A DNA stretch of 64,000 nucleotides from an archaeon. GTDB lineage: Archaea; Thermoproteota; Nitrososphaeria; Nitrososphaerales; Gagatemarchaeaceae. The stretch is from NCBI GenBank assembly GCA_016432545.1, contig CP066694.1:1240001-1304000 (forward strand). Direction: 5' to 3'. Positions 1-9,386 of this stretch are shown here, piece by piece; position 1 is the first letter of the stretch, and each line of letters begins with the position of its first letter. Position numbers and translations under genes: made by a program. Under the pieces are notes generated by a model. The model saw only the letters and a program-made list of their open reading frames with translations. It was not told the origin of the DNA and did not search any database.

Positions 1-1
1 G

Positions 2-2311
2 AGGTTCAACGACATCCCGAGCGTGGGCGTAAGCGGCAAGCACGGCACCTCCTTCGTCATGATGGGGCAGACAGCCCTCGACAACAAGGAGGGCTACTGG
101 AAGGACAGGTGCATCGACCTCGACTTCGAGCTTCTCACCAAGCGCCTTGGAGTCAGCCCCGAGGAGCTTACATTCAACGAGGAGGTCTGGGTCGGGTACG
201 GTGCCTTCGGCTACTCCCTCGAGTACTTCGCGCGGGGCGCCGAGCTGGGCAACGCGGTCTTCACGGCCTTCGAGGGCGAGCCCAGTCACTACTCAGAAAT
301 GAAGGAGCGCGTCGTCGACATGGGGGCCGGCCTCGACCGGTGGGTCTGGGCCTCGCAGGGCGCCCCCAACATCTACGAGGCGAACTACGGGTCTCTCATC
401 CAGAAGATGAAGGACCTCTGCAAGGTCGAAGTGGACCGCAGGCTCTTCATGAAGTACTCCAAGCTCGCCGGGACGATGAACGTGGACGAGTTCGGCCCAC
501 TAGGAGAACAGCGCCGCCTGATCGCCAAGAAGCTCGAAGTCGACTCGAAGCGCCTCGAGGAGAGCCTGGCCCCGGTCGAGGCAATCTACTCCATCGCAGA
601 CCACGCCCAGACCCTCCTCTTCGGGATCGCAGACGGCATGCTCCCGAGCAACTCCGGCGGGGGCTACAACCTCAGGATACTCTACAGGCGGGCCTCGAAC
701 TTCATCAACCACTTCAGGTTCCCCCTCACGCTCTCCGAGGTCGTCAACTGGCAGATTGAGGAGCTCAAGGCCATGTACCCGGAGCTGGCTGAACACAGGG
801 ACGACGTGGCCCAGGTCCTGAAGGTCGAGGAAGGCCGTCACGCGTCGACCACAGAGCGCGTCTCGAAGATAGTCTCCTCCGTCAGCGGTGCCGGAGGCCC
901 GGTCTCCACCGAGCAGCTCATCAAGCTCTACGACTCCGACGGCGTCACCCCCGAGCAGCTGATGGACGCCGGCGCCAAGGTGGAGATGCCGGAGGACTTC
1001 TACGAAAAAGTCCAGGCCAGGCACGTCACCCGCAAGGTCGACGAGCCCAAGGCCCAGCTCGACGTCGGCTCACTGCCAGCAACGAAGCTCCTCTACTACG
1101 GCGAGAAGGACGACTTCGAGTTCAGCGCCAAAGTCCTCAAGGTCCTCCCCCGCGGCAGGGTCGTCCTCGACCGGACCTTCTTCTACCCGCGGGGAGGCGG
1201 CCAAGAGCCCGACCGGGGGACCATCGGGACCGCGAAGGTCGTCGACGTGGAGAAGTACGGAGAGGTCGTGATCCACTCCCTAGGGGGCCCCGCCCCCAAG
1301 GCGGGCGCGAAGGTCACCTGCAAGGTGGAGGTGAGGAGGAGGACGCGGATCACCCAGATCCACACAGCCACCCACATCCTCAACGGCTCATCGAGGCAGG
1401 TCTTGGGGCCCTGGGTCTGGCAGCACTCTGCCTTCAAGGAGGAGGACTACGGGCGCCTCGACATCACCCACTTCTCCCACCTGACCCCCAAGGAGGTCCA
1501 GGCGATCGAGGACCTCGCCAACGAGGTCGTCCGCAAGAACCTGACGATCAAGAACACGTTCATGCCCAGGCAGGTAGCTGAACAGAAGTACGGCTTCAGG
1601 CTCTACCAGGGGGGAGTCGTCCCGGGCAAGAGCATCAGGGTCGTAGACATCGGGGGCTGGGACATCGAGGCATGCGGCGGCACGCACACCAGGACCACGG
1701 GCGCGGTCGGGTTCATCAAGGTCACCAAGGTCGAGCGGATCCAGGACGGGGTCGAGCGTCTCGAGTTCGTAGCCGGCGAGGCGGCCATCGAGTACATGCA
1801 TCGGCTCGACGTCGAGATGGACGAGCTTTCTGACATCCTCGGGACGCAGAGGGTCAACCTCCCCAAGGTCGCCCGCACCGTCCTGCAGGACCTCGACCAG
1901 GCCCGGGCCCGCGAGAAGGCCCTGGGGGAGGCTGTCGTCGACCTCTCGTCCTCCGAGGTCTCCCGCTCGGCCAAACCGATCCGCTCGGCAAAGCTTTACG
2001 TCGCGGTCCGCCCACCCATGGGCGAGGACCAGATTATTGCTCAGGGCCAGAAGAGCGTCGAAGCCGAACCGTCTCTGATCTACGTCAGCATCTTCCCCTC
2101 TGGCAACTCGGGCCGCGTAGTCTGCTTCGTAGGAGCCGCAGCCAGGCAGGCCGGATACTCTGCAGGGGACGTGATCAAGAAGCTCGCTTCGTCCTTGGGC
2201 GGGTCGGGCGGAGGCTCGCCATCCTTCGCGCAGGGCGGAGGGCCGAAGTCAGACAAGATTGAGGAGGCTGCGCGCCTCGCCGAGACGATCTTCCAGGCAC
2301 AAACGAGCTGA
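2..2311 (+). CDS. alaS: Alanyl-tRNA synthetase, archaeal type (5' end outside window)
   Basis: Charges tRNA-Ala and hydrolyses mischarged Ser/Gly-tRNA-Ala. The reading frame is open to the window edge and codes RFNDIPS before the first GTG at 23, matching the interior of the catalytic core, so the gene starts upstream and roughly the first 130-150 residues are missing. The editing domain is visible: HTATH near position 1366 and CGGTH near 1672 supply the zinc-binding His/Cys set, and GGWDIEACGGTHT is the AlaX-like signature. The C-terminal region ends in a Gly/Ser-rich tail (GGSGGGSPSFAQGGG), typical of AlaRS. The stop lies 4 nt before the leuS start, so the two synthetases are probably cotranscribed. 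Confidence 0.97.
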   Translation, partial: RFNDIPSVGVSGKHGTSFVMMGQTALDNKEGYWKDRCIDLDFELLTKRLGVSPEELTFNEEVWVGYGAFGYSLEYFARGAELGNAVFTAFEGEPSHYSEMKERVVDMGAGLDRWVWASQGAPNIYEANYGSLIQKMKDLCKVEVDRRLFMKYSKLAGTMNVDEFGPLGEQRRLIAKKLEVDSKRLEESLAPVEAIYSIADHAQTLLFGIADGMLPSNSGGGYNLRILYRRASNFINHFRFPLTLSEVVNWQIEELKAMYPELAEHRDDVAQVLKVEEGRHASTTERVSKIVSSVSGAGGPVSTEQLIKLYDSDGVTPEQLMDAGAKVEMPEDFYEKVQARHVTRKVDEPKAQLDVGSLPATKLLYYGEKDDFEFSAKVLKVLPRGRVVLDRTFFYPRGGGQEPDRGTIGTAKVVDVEKYGEVVIHSLGGPAPKAGAKVTCKVEVRRRTRITQIHTATHILNGSSRQVLGPWVWQHSAFKEEDYGRLDITHFSHLTPKEVQAIEDLANEVVRKNLTIKNTFMPRQVAEQKYGFRLYQGGVVPGKSIRVVDIGGWDIEACGGTHTRTTGAVGFIKVTKVERIQDGVERLEFVAGEAAIEYMHRLDVEMDELSDILGTQRVNLPKVARTVLQDLDQARAREKALGEAVVDLSSSEVSRSAKPIRSAKLYVAVRPPMGEDQIIAQGQKSVEAEPSLIYVSIFPSGNSGRVVCFVGAAARQAGYSAGDVIKKLASSLGGSGGGSPSFAQGGGPKSDKIEEAARLAETIFQAQTS

Positions 2312-2315
2312 GCCG

Positions 2316-5147
2316 ATGGCGAACAAAGAAAAGTACTGGCTCAAGGTCTGGGCCGACCGCCGCGCCTTCGAGCCGGACCCGCTCCCCGGCAAGAAGAAGA
2401 TGTTCGTCACTGTCCCATACCCCTACATGAATGCCCCCGTCCACATCGGGACGGCCTTCACCTCTGCCCGGGCCGAATTCTACGCCCGCTTCCGGCGCCT
2501 ACAAGGGTACAACGTCCTCTTCCCCTGGGCCTGGCACTGGACGGGCAAGACCATAGTGGGAATGAGCTACCGGCTCAAGCAGGGCGACGAAGCGGTCCGC
2601 CGCGCCTTCGTCGAGATCGACGGCGTCCCCCCGAGCGAAGTGGAGAAGTTCGTCGACCCCGAGTACCTCGCCTCCTACTACACCAAGGTCAGCCGTCAGG
2701 TGATGAAGGACACCGGCTTCTCGATAGACTGGCGCCGCGAGTTCAGGACCGTCGACCCCACCTACCGGAGGTTCGTGGAATGGCAGTACCTGAGGCTCCG
2801 CGAGCTCGGATACGTCGTCCAGGGCACGCATCCGGTCGTCTGGTGCCCCTTCGACAAGAGCCCGACCGGGGACCACGACCGCATGGAAGGGGAGGGCGTC
2901 TCTCCCGAGGAGTTCAGCCTAATCAAGTTCCACCTCGGCGAGTTCGCCTTCGTGGCTGCCACCGTCCGCCCCGAGACTATCTACGGCGCGACCAACCTCT
3001 GGGTCAACCCCGACGCCGAGTACAGCGAGGCGCGCGTGGACGGCGAGCTCTGGATAGTCTCCTCCTCCGCCCTCTCGAGGCTCTCCGAGCAGAAGCACGA
3101 CGTCACGCCCGTCCGCTCCTTCAGAGGCCAGGACTTGGTCGGGAGATACGCGATGGCCCCCCTGACCGGCAAGTCGCTACCGATACTCCCGGGGAAGTTC
3201 GTCGACGAGACCGTGGCCACAGGCGTAGTGTACAGCGTCCCGGCGCACGCCCCGTTCGACTACATGGCCCTCCAAGACATCAAGCAGGGTCGCGTCCCTG
3301 TCGGCAGGCAGGTCAAGGAAGTCGCCGACAAGATGGAGCCCCTCTCCATAATCAACGTCCAGGGTTACTCCCGCTTCCCTGCAGAGGACGCAGTCAAGAA
3401 GTCGGGAGCCGCGGACTCGACTGACCCGCGACTTGAGGCTGCGACCGAGGAGGTCTACGGGGCCGAGTTCCACAGGGGAGTCATGGCCCAGTCCTCGGGC
3501 CCTCTGGCGGGCTTGGCTGTGGCCGAAGCGAAGGCAAAGGCAGTCGAGCTGATCACCAAGACAGGACGTTTGGGCAAGATGCTCGAGCTCCCCCAGAGGG
3601 TCGTCTGCCGCTGCGGGAACCGGTGCTTCGTCAAGATCCTCGAGAATCAGTGGTTCCTGAACTACTCCAACCCCGAATGGAAGGCGAAGGCCAGGCTGGC
3701 CGTCGAGAAGGCATCGGTCTTCCCCGAGGAGGCCAGGCAGTGGTTCTACTCCACGATCGACTGGCTTGACGACAGGCCCTGCGCCCGCCGCTCTGGCATG
3801 GGGACCAAGCTGCCCTGGGACAAGGAGTGGATAGTGGACACTCTGGGAGATTCGACAATTTACATGGCGTACTACACGCTCAGCAAGTTCGTCAACCAAG
3901 AGAAGCTCGCCCCCGAGCAGATGACCCCCGAAGTCTTGGACTACGTCTTCTTCGGCAAGGGCAACCCGGCCAACCTGGCAAAGGGCGTCAAGACGACCGA
4001 GAAGCGCCTGCGCGACCTCCGCGCCGAGTTCACCTACTGGTACCCGGTCGACCTGCGGAACTCTGCCAAGGAGCTGATTCCCAACCACCTCACATTCTAC
4101 GCCTTCCACCACGCGGCCCTCTTCCCGGAGAAGCAGTGGCCCAAGGGCTTCGGAATCAACGGCATGATCCAGATCGAGGGGAAGAAGATGAGCAAGACCA
4201 AGGGCAACTTCGTGACCTGGAAGGGTGCCCTTGAGAAGTACGGAGCGGACGGCCTGAGGCTCGCCCTCGCCCTCATAGCAGACGGGATGGACGACGCTGA
4301 CTGGAGGGACAGGGCGGCGGAGGACGCGAAATTCAAGGTCGAGTCCGTCATCCCATTCGTGAAGAAGTCGCTCAAGGCCTCCTCCCGACGGGAGAAGAAC
4401 TCGATCGACGCCTGGCTCGTCTCGACCGTACACCGGCGGATCGTTGCGGTCACCGAAGCCATGGAAGTGATGAAAATCAGGCGCGCCTCCGCGGCCACCT
4501 TCCAGGAGATGTGGAACGACATCAGGTACTACCTCCATCGTTCGGGCGACCCGAGGCGCCAGACGCTCGAGGCGGTCTTCGTGGCCTGGCTGAGGATGAT
4601 GTCTCCCTTCACACCATTCATGGCTGAGGACCTCAACCACGAGCTGGGCGGCAAGGGCCTCGCGAGCCAGGCCGACTGGCCCTCGACCAAGGACTTCCCG
4701 CTCGACGAAGAGGCCGAGCTTGCGGAGGCCCTCCTGCAGAAGGTCATGGAGGACGCGAGGAACGTGATGAAGCTCATCAAAGGACCGCGCAAGGTACTGA
4801 ACGTGTACGTCGCGTCAGACGAGGCCCGTCGCTACTTCGCCGAGCTCGCGGGCGCCAAGGCCAGAAAGGAGAACGTCGGGTCCGTCGTCAAGAAGTACGC
4901 TTCCCTCAAGATCTCCCCAGACCGGGTCTTCAAGCTCTCCTTCGAGCTGGGCGAAGACCTCGTGGGCAAGCTCCTGGGCATGAAGGACTTCGACGAGTTC
5001 GCCGCCCTCTCCGAAGCTCAGGAGTTCATGGGCCGCGAATTGGGAATCAAGGTCAATGTGCAGAAGGCCGGCTCCAAGGGCCTGAGCGACCCCGCCAACA
5101 AGGCAAAGGGCGCGCTGCCCATCAAGCCTGCGCTGCTGCTCGAGTAA
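2316..5147 (+). CDS. leuS: Leucyl-tRNA synthetase, archaeal type
   Basis: Class Ia synthetase attaching leucine to tRNA-Leu. The start is the ATG at 2316 (MANKEKYWLKVW); an in-frame start at 2259 would overlap alaS and adds a non-conserved leader. The HIGH signature is HIGT at residues 43-46, followed by the archaeal LeuRS/IleRS pattern FPWAWHWTGKTIVG. KMSKT near residue 625 is the KMSKS loop. A long CP1 editing insertion lies between them, with a VPAHAPFDY-type motif, and the C-terminal half is the anticodon-binding helical bundle. The 943 aa length fits archaeal LeuRS. It sits 4 nt after alaS. Confidence 0.97.
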   Translation: MANKEKYWLKVWADRRAFEPDPLPGKKKMFVTVPYPYMNAPVHIGTAFTSARAEFYARFRRLQGYNVLFPWAWHWTGKTIVGMSYRLKQGDEAVRRAFVEIDGVPPSEVEKFVDPEYLASYYTKVSRQVMKDTGFSIDWRREFRTVDPTYRRFVEWQYLRLRELGYVVQGTHPVVWCPFDKSPTGDHDRMEGEGVSPEEFSLIKFHLGEFAFVAATVRPETIYGATNLWVNPDAEYSEARVDGELWIVSSSALSRLSEQKHDVTPVRSFRGQDLVGRYAMAPLTGKSLPILPGKFVDETVATGVVYSVPAHAPFDYMALQDIKQGRVPVGRQVKEVADKMEPLSIINVQGYSRFPAEDAVKKSGAADSTDPRLEAATEEVYGAEFHRGVMAQSSGPLAGLAVAEAKAKAVELITKTGRLGKMLELPQRVVCRCGNRCFVKILENQWFLNYSNPEWKAKARLAVEKASVFPEEARQWFYSTIDWLDDRPCARRSGMGTKLPWDKEWIVDTLGDSTIYMAYYTLSKFVNQEKLAPEQMTPEVLDYVFFGKGNPANLAKGVKTTEKRLRDLRAEFTYWYPVDLRNSAKELIPNHLTFYAFHHAALFPEKQWPKGFGINGMIQIEGKKMSKTKGNFVTWKGALEKYGADGLRLALALIADGMDDADWRDRAAEDAKFKVESVIPFVKKSLKASSRREKNSIDAWLVSTVHRRIVAVTEAMEVMKIRRASAATFQEMWNDIRYYLHRSGDPRRQTLEAVFVAWLRMMSPFTPFMAEDLNHELGGKGLASQADWPSTKDFPLDEEAELAEALLQKVMEDARNVMKLIKGPRKVLNVYVASDEARRYFAELAGAKARKENVGSVVKKYASLKISPDRVFKLSFELGEDLVGKLLGMKDFDEFAALSEAQEFMGRELGIKVNVQKAGSKGLSDPANKAKGALPIKPALLLE

Positions 5148-5173
5148 TCAAGAGGAGGGGCCGGGCCGGTGGC

Positions 5174-5332
5174 CTAGCCGCCGATCCGGAAGAGCCTGGT
5201 CCCGCAGACCCCGCATCTGCCGGTCGTTGCCTTCCGGCCGTTCTTCATGGTGATGGGCTGGGGCTCCACGATTTCGCGCGTCGTGCGGCACTTTACGCAG
5301 TACGCGCTCTTCACCTGAGTCTGGTACGACAT
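5174..5332 (-). CDS. DUF5679-type small zinc-ribbon protein
   Basis: Encodes 52 aa beginning MSYQTQVKSAYCVKCRTTRE and ending CGVCGTRLFRIGG. Two CxxC knuckles (residues 12-15 and 40-43) make one zinc ribbon. The pattern of CVKCR, MKNGR and CGTRLFRIG is the hallmark of the archaeal DUF5679 family, whose role is unknown. The start is supported by a TATA-like TTTAAA at 5358-5363, about 28 nt upstream of the ATG, implying a leaderless transcript. It is convergent with leuS. Confidence 0.88.
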   Translation of the reverse strand: MSYQTQVKSAYCVKCRTTREIVEPQPITMKNGRKATTGRCGVCGTRLFRIGG

Positions 5333-5355
5333 AACCCTTCAATACCCGATTCGCT

Positions 5356-5364
5356 CTTTAAACC
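5356..5364 (-). promoter_or_regulatory. TATA-like box of the DUF5679 gene
   Basis: GTTTAAAG read on the minus strand lies about 28 nt before the ATG at 5332, the spacing expected for a leaderless archaeal transcript. Confidence 0.6.
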
Positions 5365-5416
5365 ACCACTTTCGAACGCGCAAAAAGTGACCCGCTCTCA
5401 AGTCGCTCCCTCAGGG

Positions 5417-5425
5417 TTCAAATAA
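5417..5425 (+). promoter_or_regulatory. TATA-like box of the ferritin-VIT1 gene
   Basis: TTCAAATAA is centred about 30 nt before the ATG at 5452, consistent with leaderless transcription. Confidence 0.5.
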
Positions 5426-5451
5426 GCCCCGAGAGCCGCAAAATCCAGACG

Positions 5452-6348
5452 ATGCCCGCAGAAGTCTCCTCCCTCCCTTCCGTCGCCAAGAAGCGCATGT
5501 CGGACGAATACACTGACTCCATCCTCTACGAGAGGCTCTCTCGCACCGTCTCCAAGGAGAGCCCCTTCTCCGAGGCTCTGAGACAGCTCTCCGCGACCGA
5601 GCACAGGCATTACGAGTTCTGGAAGAGATACGCCCCCGGAGAGGAGCCCACAGTCGCGCGTGCGAAGCTGTACTGGGTCCTCTTCCTCAGGAGGCTCTTC
5701 GGCCTCACCTTCGCCTCCAGGTATCTCGACCGGCACGAATCGAACGTGATCAACGATTACAAGGGGATGAGCCAGATGATACCCCCCGAAGACCGGGCCT
5801 CCTTCGAGGAAATGGTCGCCGACGAGCAAGACCACGAGAAGGCCTTCGAGCTCAAGATCGAGAGCTCCGCGATCCAGTACATTTCCTTCGTGGTCCTCGG
5901 CCTCGCGGACGCCCTGGTGGAGATAACCGGGATCCACGCCGGGTCTCTCGGGATCTACAACAGGACAGAGTACGCAGGGCTCGCCGGGGTCGTAGCCGGG
6001 GCGGCGGCCTCGCTCGCGATGGCCTCAGCCGCCTTCGCGCAGGCGAAGCAGGGCTTCAAAGGGTCGGCCAGGCTCAGCGCCATATACACCGGGGTCTCCT
6101 ACTTCATCACCGCGATCATCCTCGCCACCCCGTACTTCCTGACCCCGAGCATGATCTACGCCCTGTCGTCGTCGATGGTGTTGGCCGTAATCATCGTCAC
6201 ACTGATCACGTACTACAGCACTGTCATATCCGGGAAGCCATTTCTCAGGGACTTCCTGGAGATCGTCGTGATAATGCTCGCCGTCACCGTCGTCCTCTAC
6301 TTCTTCGGCTCTTTCATCGGGGTCAGCACCGGCATCAGGATAAGCTGA
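5452..6348 (+). CDS. Ferritin-like domain fused to VIT1/CCC1 iron transporter
   Basis: Predicted 298 aa membrane iron/manganese handling protein. The N-terminal part (about residues 1-140) is helical and ferritin/rubrerythrin-like, with paired E-x-x-H elements (EHRHYEFW near residue 50, DEQDHEKAF near 124) that could bind a di-iron centre. From about residue 145 it becomes a five-helix membrane domain of the VIT1/CCC1 type (IQYISFVVLGLADALVEITG, then hydrophobic spans to the C-terminus). Family knowledge suggests export of Fe2+/Mn2+ across the membrane, with the ferritin domain oxidising or sensing iron. It stands alone between convergent genes. Confidence 0.85.
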   Translation: MPAEVSSLPSVAKKRMSDEYTDSILYERLSRTVSKESPFSEALRQLSATEHRHYEFWKRYAPGEEPTVARAKLYWVLFLRRLFGLTFASRYLDRHESNVINDYKGMSQMIPPEDRASFEEMVADEQDHEKAFELKIESSAIQYISFVVLGLADALVEITGIHAGSLGIYNRTEYAGLAGVVAGAAASLAMASAAFAQAKQGFKGSARLSAIYTGVSYFITAIILATPYFLTPSMIYALSSSMVLAVIIVTLITYYSTVISGKPFLRDFLEIVVIMLAVTVVLYFFGSFIGVSTGIRIS

Positions 6349-6350
6349 CT

Positions 6351-6683
6351 CTAGACCTGGAAGAGGGTCTGGCCAAGGAAGACCAGAGGCTCGGCGACCT
6401 GCATCTCCTGTGCCTTGGGGAGGAACCTTGTGAAGTCAGGGTTGGTGTCGAATGCCTCGTGCTCGGACATACTCGGGACCTCCACGTGGAGTATGTAGTC
6501 TCGGACCCCCCGCTTCCCCTGGTTCCCGTCCTGGACAGGGGTCAAAGATGCCGACACGAACTTCCCTTCGGCCTTGAACCTCCGCCAAAGGGGCAGGACT
6601 TCCTTCTCAAAGAGACGTTCAAATTCTTCCGCCTTGTCCGCGTCGAAACTCAGGATTATCGCGTTTGTCTGGGTCATCGGCAT
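6351..6683 (-). CDS. Conserved small protein, possible dimeric alpha/beta-barrel fold
   Basis: A 110 aa soluble protein with no recognised catalytic motif. The alternation of strands and helices (NAIILSFDADKAEEFERLFE, then RDYILHVEVPSMSEHEAFD) resembles the dimeric alpha/beta barrels of the NIPSNAP or EthD/antibiotic-monooxygenase groups, but the match is only structural impression. The first two Met codons (6683 and 6677) are both possible starts. It ends 3 nt past the converging ferritin-VIT1 gene. Confidence 0.6.
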   Translation of the reverse strand: MPMTQTNAIILSFDADKAEEFERLFEKEVLPLWRRFKAEGKFVSASLTPVQDGNQGKRGVRDYILHVEVPSMSEHEAFDTNPDFTRFLPKAQEMQVAEPLVFLGQTLFQV

Positions 6684-6728
6684 CTCAGTATCCCTGCGGG
6701 CTAATCAGGCTTCTCCGCCCCGTCAAGC

Positions 6729-6738
6729 GATAAATAAC
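6729..6738 (+). promoter_or_regulatory. TATA-like box of the YVTN propeller gene
   Basis: GATAAATAA is centred about 31 nt before the ATG at 6764. Confidence 0.6.
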
Positions 6739-6763
6739 TCGCGCCTGCTATTCTAAGACCTTC

Positions 6764-8923
6764 ATGAAGGGGTTGAGAGAGCGGGGAGGGCAATCCTACC
6801 TTGTTGTGGCTGTCATGGTAATTCTCTTGCTTCCCTCCGTGTTCTCCCTCGCAACTATGGCCAAGTCGTGGGCCCCGAGGGTCGTGGCAACGGTCGACCT
6901 CGGAGGCAGGGCCATGTCGGTTGCCGTCGATTCCAGGGCGGGGCTCGTGTTCGCGACCAGTGCGCCGAACTCCATCGGCCCCGGCAACTCCTCAACCAAG
7001 CCACTCCTGGTGGAGGTGAACGCTTCGACGGGTGAGGTCCTGCGAACGCTCACAGTGGGCAACGGCAGCGGGCCCTTGGCTGTCGACCCCTTGGCAGGGA
7101 GGGTCTACGAGGTCAACCGAGGCCAGGGCTCGGTGTCCGTGATCGACGAGAGCACTTGGACGGTTGTCTCCACCATCAGCGTCGGGAACGACCCCGATGG
7201 GATAGCCGTCAATCCCGACCTCGGCATGGTCTACGTCTCGAACGGCGGGACCAACACTCTCTCGGTCATCAACGCCACGAAGGGCCGCGAGACAGCGCAG
7301 GTCGTAGTCGGGAACAACCCGTCCGGGATAGCGGTCGACCAGGTCAGCGGGACGGTCTACGTAGCAGGGTCACCAGACCTAATCGCAGTGATCAACGGCA
7401 CTTCGAACGTCCTGATTCGAACCATCACCCTCAACGACATGCCGTTCGCCTTGGGAGTGGACTCGAGCACGGGGACTATCTACGCCTCGCTGTACTTCTC
7501 CCGGTCGCTTCTCGTGGTCAATGGCTCGACCGACATCCCTCTGACCGAAGTCCAGGTCAACAGCTCGACCGACTTCTCCGGTGGAATCGCGGTAAACCCT
7601 GACACACATGATGTGTATCTCACCAATAGGGACTCTGACTCCGTCTCGATAATAGACGGGACGACCTTCACACTCAAGGGGACCGCCAGGGTCGGGCACT
7701 ACCCACAAGGGGTCGCCGTCGACCCTGCGACCGGGTTCGCTTACGTGGCCAACCTCTACTCCAACTCCCTTTCGATCGTCTCCAGCGGTCCTGGGCCGAC
7801 GGACACGTATGTCTCCTGCTCTCCTTCGCTCATCCGCCTCGGAGCCTCCTCCTCCTGCACGGTCGCTCTGTACGGCTCTTCGCCCACAGGGAATGTGTCA
7901 TGGACGGCTTCCGGAGAAGGAGGAGTCTCCTTCCCTTCAGGCACCTGCGCGCTCTCATTTTCGACCTGCACAGTGAGTCTCAATGGAACCAGAGCAGGCG
8001 AGGTCTTAGTTCGGGCCGAGTACGATGGAGACGGCTCCAACCCGGCCAGCTCAGGAAGCACCTCGATCACAGTCTCTGACCCGAGCAGGGTCTCCTCAGA
8101 CCTCGTCCAGCACGAATTCGTCATCCCCGCATCTCCCTCGAACCGCGTCGACCTGGTCCCCGACCACCCGATACAGCAAGGAGACCTCCTTGTGGTCGGC
8201 GCCGTCTTCGGCACGAACAACTCCGGGAGCATCAAAGACTCTTCCTCCAACAACTGGTCAGGCGAGACAAACCCGAATCCATACTCCTATCCAAACGACC
8301 CAACCCTGGGAACAGGAATCTGGTCAGCGAAAGCGGCCCTCGGGACCAACGATACGATCACCATCACCAGCGGCGGCTCGGTCGCGCTGGTCGAGTTCTT
8401 CGAACTTCGCGGAGCAAACTTCTCGAGCATAGGCCGATACGGCGGCGGGGGCACAGGCGGGCTCGTGGGACTTGGGTCGGTCAACTGTTCCAACGGCTGC
8501 CCCCAGCTACCCGGCGCGTTCATCTTTGTGATTGGAGGCTCCATCTCTGGGCCTGGGGCCTCGTGCTATCCCTTCGAAGGGATTCCTGGGGAGGGCTACC
8601 CGCCCCAAGGGCCGGGCTTCACGATTGAACCTTTCTGCGGCTCTCAGAGCCCCTCCACCGGCAACCGACTGTGGGTTGAGTACGGGCTAACCGACTATCC
8701 CGGCTTCTCTGTCGGGCTGGGGTTGACTCCCGCAGTCGAACAGTACAGCCTGGACCAGGTCCTCGTCGTCGGGATTTCTACTCCTTCAGTTTCAGCCCTC
8801 TCGGAGTCCGGGATCTCAGGTTCCCAGTCGATGGCCCAATCGTACGCTCTCCTAGCCGTGATCGCCTCGGTCGTCGCTGTCTTCCTCTTCACATCCACTA
8901 GGAAATCTCCGCCTCGGCCCTGA
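6764..8923 (+). CDS. Secreted YVTN-type beta-propeller protein with Ig-like domain and C-terminal anchor
   Basis: 719 aa cell-surface protein. It opens with a hydrophobic signal segment (SYLVVAVMVILLLPSVFSLA). Residues about 40-345 hold roughly seven repeats of about 42 aa with the YVTN pattern, for example GIAVNPDLGMVYVSNGGTNT and GVAVDPATGFAYVANLYSNS, forming a beta propeller. Next comes an Ig-like/Big-type domain with a cysteine pair, then a Gly/Ser-rich region, and a final membrane helix (SYALLAVIASVVAVFLF) followed by positive residues (TRKSPPRP). Ligand and function are unknown; surface binding or adhesion is a guess from the family. It has its own promoter. Confidence 0.85.
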   Translation: MKGLRERGGQSYLVVAVMVILLLPSVFSLATMAKSWAPRVVATVDLGGRAMSVAVDSRAGLVFATSAPNSIGPGNSSTKPLLVEVNASTGEVLRTLTVGNGSGPLAVDPLAGRVYEVNRGQGSVSVIDESTWTVVSTISVGNDPDGIAVNPDLGMVYVSNGGTNTLSVINATKGRETAQVVVGNNPSGIAVDQVSGTVYVAGSPDLIAVINGTSNVLIRTITLNDMPFALGVDSSTGTIYASLYFSRSLLVVNGSTDIPLTEVQVNSSTDFSGGIAVNPDTHDVYLTNRDSDSVSIIDGTTFTLKGTARVGHYPQGVAVDPATGFAYVANLYSNSLSIVSSGPGPTDTYVSCSPSLIRLGASSSCTVALYGSSPTGNVSWTASGEGGVSFPSGTCALSFSTCTVSLNGTRAGEVLVRAEYDGDGSNPASSGSTSITVSDPSRVSSDLVQHEFVIPASPSNRVDLVPDHPIQQGDLLVVGAVFGTNNSGSIKDSSSNNWSGETNPNPYSYPNDPTLGTGIWSAKAALGTNDTITITSGGSVALVEFFELRGANFSSIGRYGGGGTGGLVGLGSVNCSNGCPQLPGAFIFVIGGSISGPGASCYPFEGIPGEGYPPQGPGFTIEPFCGSQSPSTGNRLWVEYGLTDYPGFSVGLGLTPAVEQYSLDQVLVVGISTPSVSALSESGISGSQSMAQSYALLAVIASVVAVFLFTSTRKSPPRP

Positions 8924-8998
8924 AGAGTCGAGCCGCCTCTAGGTCCCTGCCCACTGGATCTTCCAAACACTTTTGAAACTCTCAGCGGCCCGCCCCAT

Positions 8999-9382
8999 AT
9001 GGACCGAGGCGGCAAGAGGATCTTCATCATAGACATCGACGGGACCGTCTGCACCCACGTCGGGAACGAGGAAGGCCCAGAGAAGATGCTCTCAGCAACG
9101 CCCTTCCCCGACTCCATTGCCGAGATCAACAAGCTCTACGACCAGGGCCACTTCATCTGTTTCTTCACCGCGAGGCTCGAAGAGCACCGGGCGCCCACTG
9201 AGAAGTGGCTCAGGCGCCACGGCCTGAGGTACCACCAGGTCATCTTCAACAAGCCGAGGAAGCTCCCCCCGTTCACCGAGTACCACTTCATCGACGACGC
9301 CCACGTACGGGCGACGACCTACAAGGGAAAGTTCACCCGACTGGTGAAGAAGAAGGTCGAGATCGAAGCCTTCGAGGAGTAG
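8999..9382 (+). CDS. HAD-superfamily phosphatase-like protein
   Basis: 127 aa soluble protein. IDIDGT at residues 11-16 is the HAD motif I with nucleophile and acid Asp residues; CFFTAR is motif II, a conserved Lys lies in FNKPRK, and FIDDAH is the acidic motif IV. There is no room for a cap domain, so this is a minimal, C0-type HAD, resembling small sugar- or nucleotide-phosphate phosphatases. The substrate cannot be read from the sequence. A T-rich segment near 8970-8978 lies about 25 nt before the ATG. Confidence 0.8.
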   Translation: MDRGGKRIFIIDIDGTVCTHVGNEEGPEKMLSATPFPDSIAEINKLYDQGHFICFFTARLEEHRAPTEKWLRRHGLRYHQVIFNKPRKLPPFTEYHFIDDAHVRATTYKGKFTRLVKKKVEIEAFEE

Positions 9383-9386
9383 CCCT

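Noticed and set aside
3177-4640. 487-codon open frame on the minus strand inside leuS
   Set aside because: High-GC antisense shadow of leuS; no domain, and the plus strand shows a full LeuRS.
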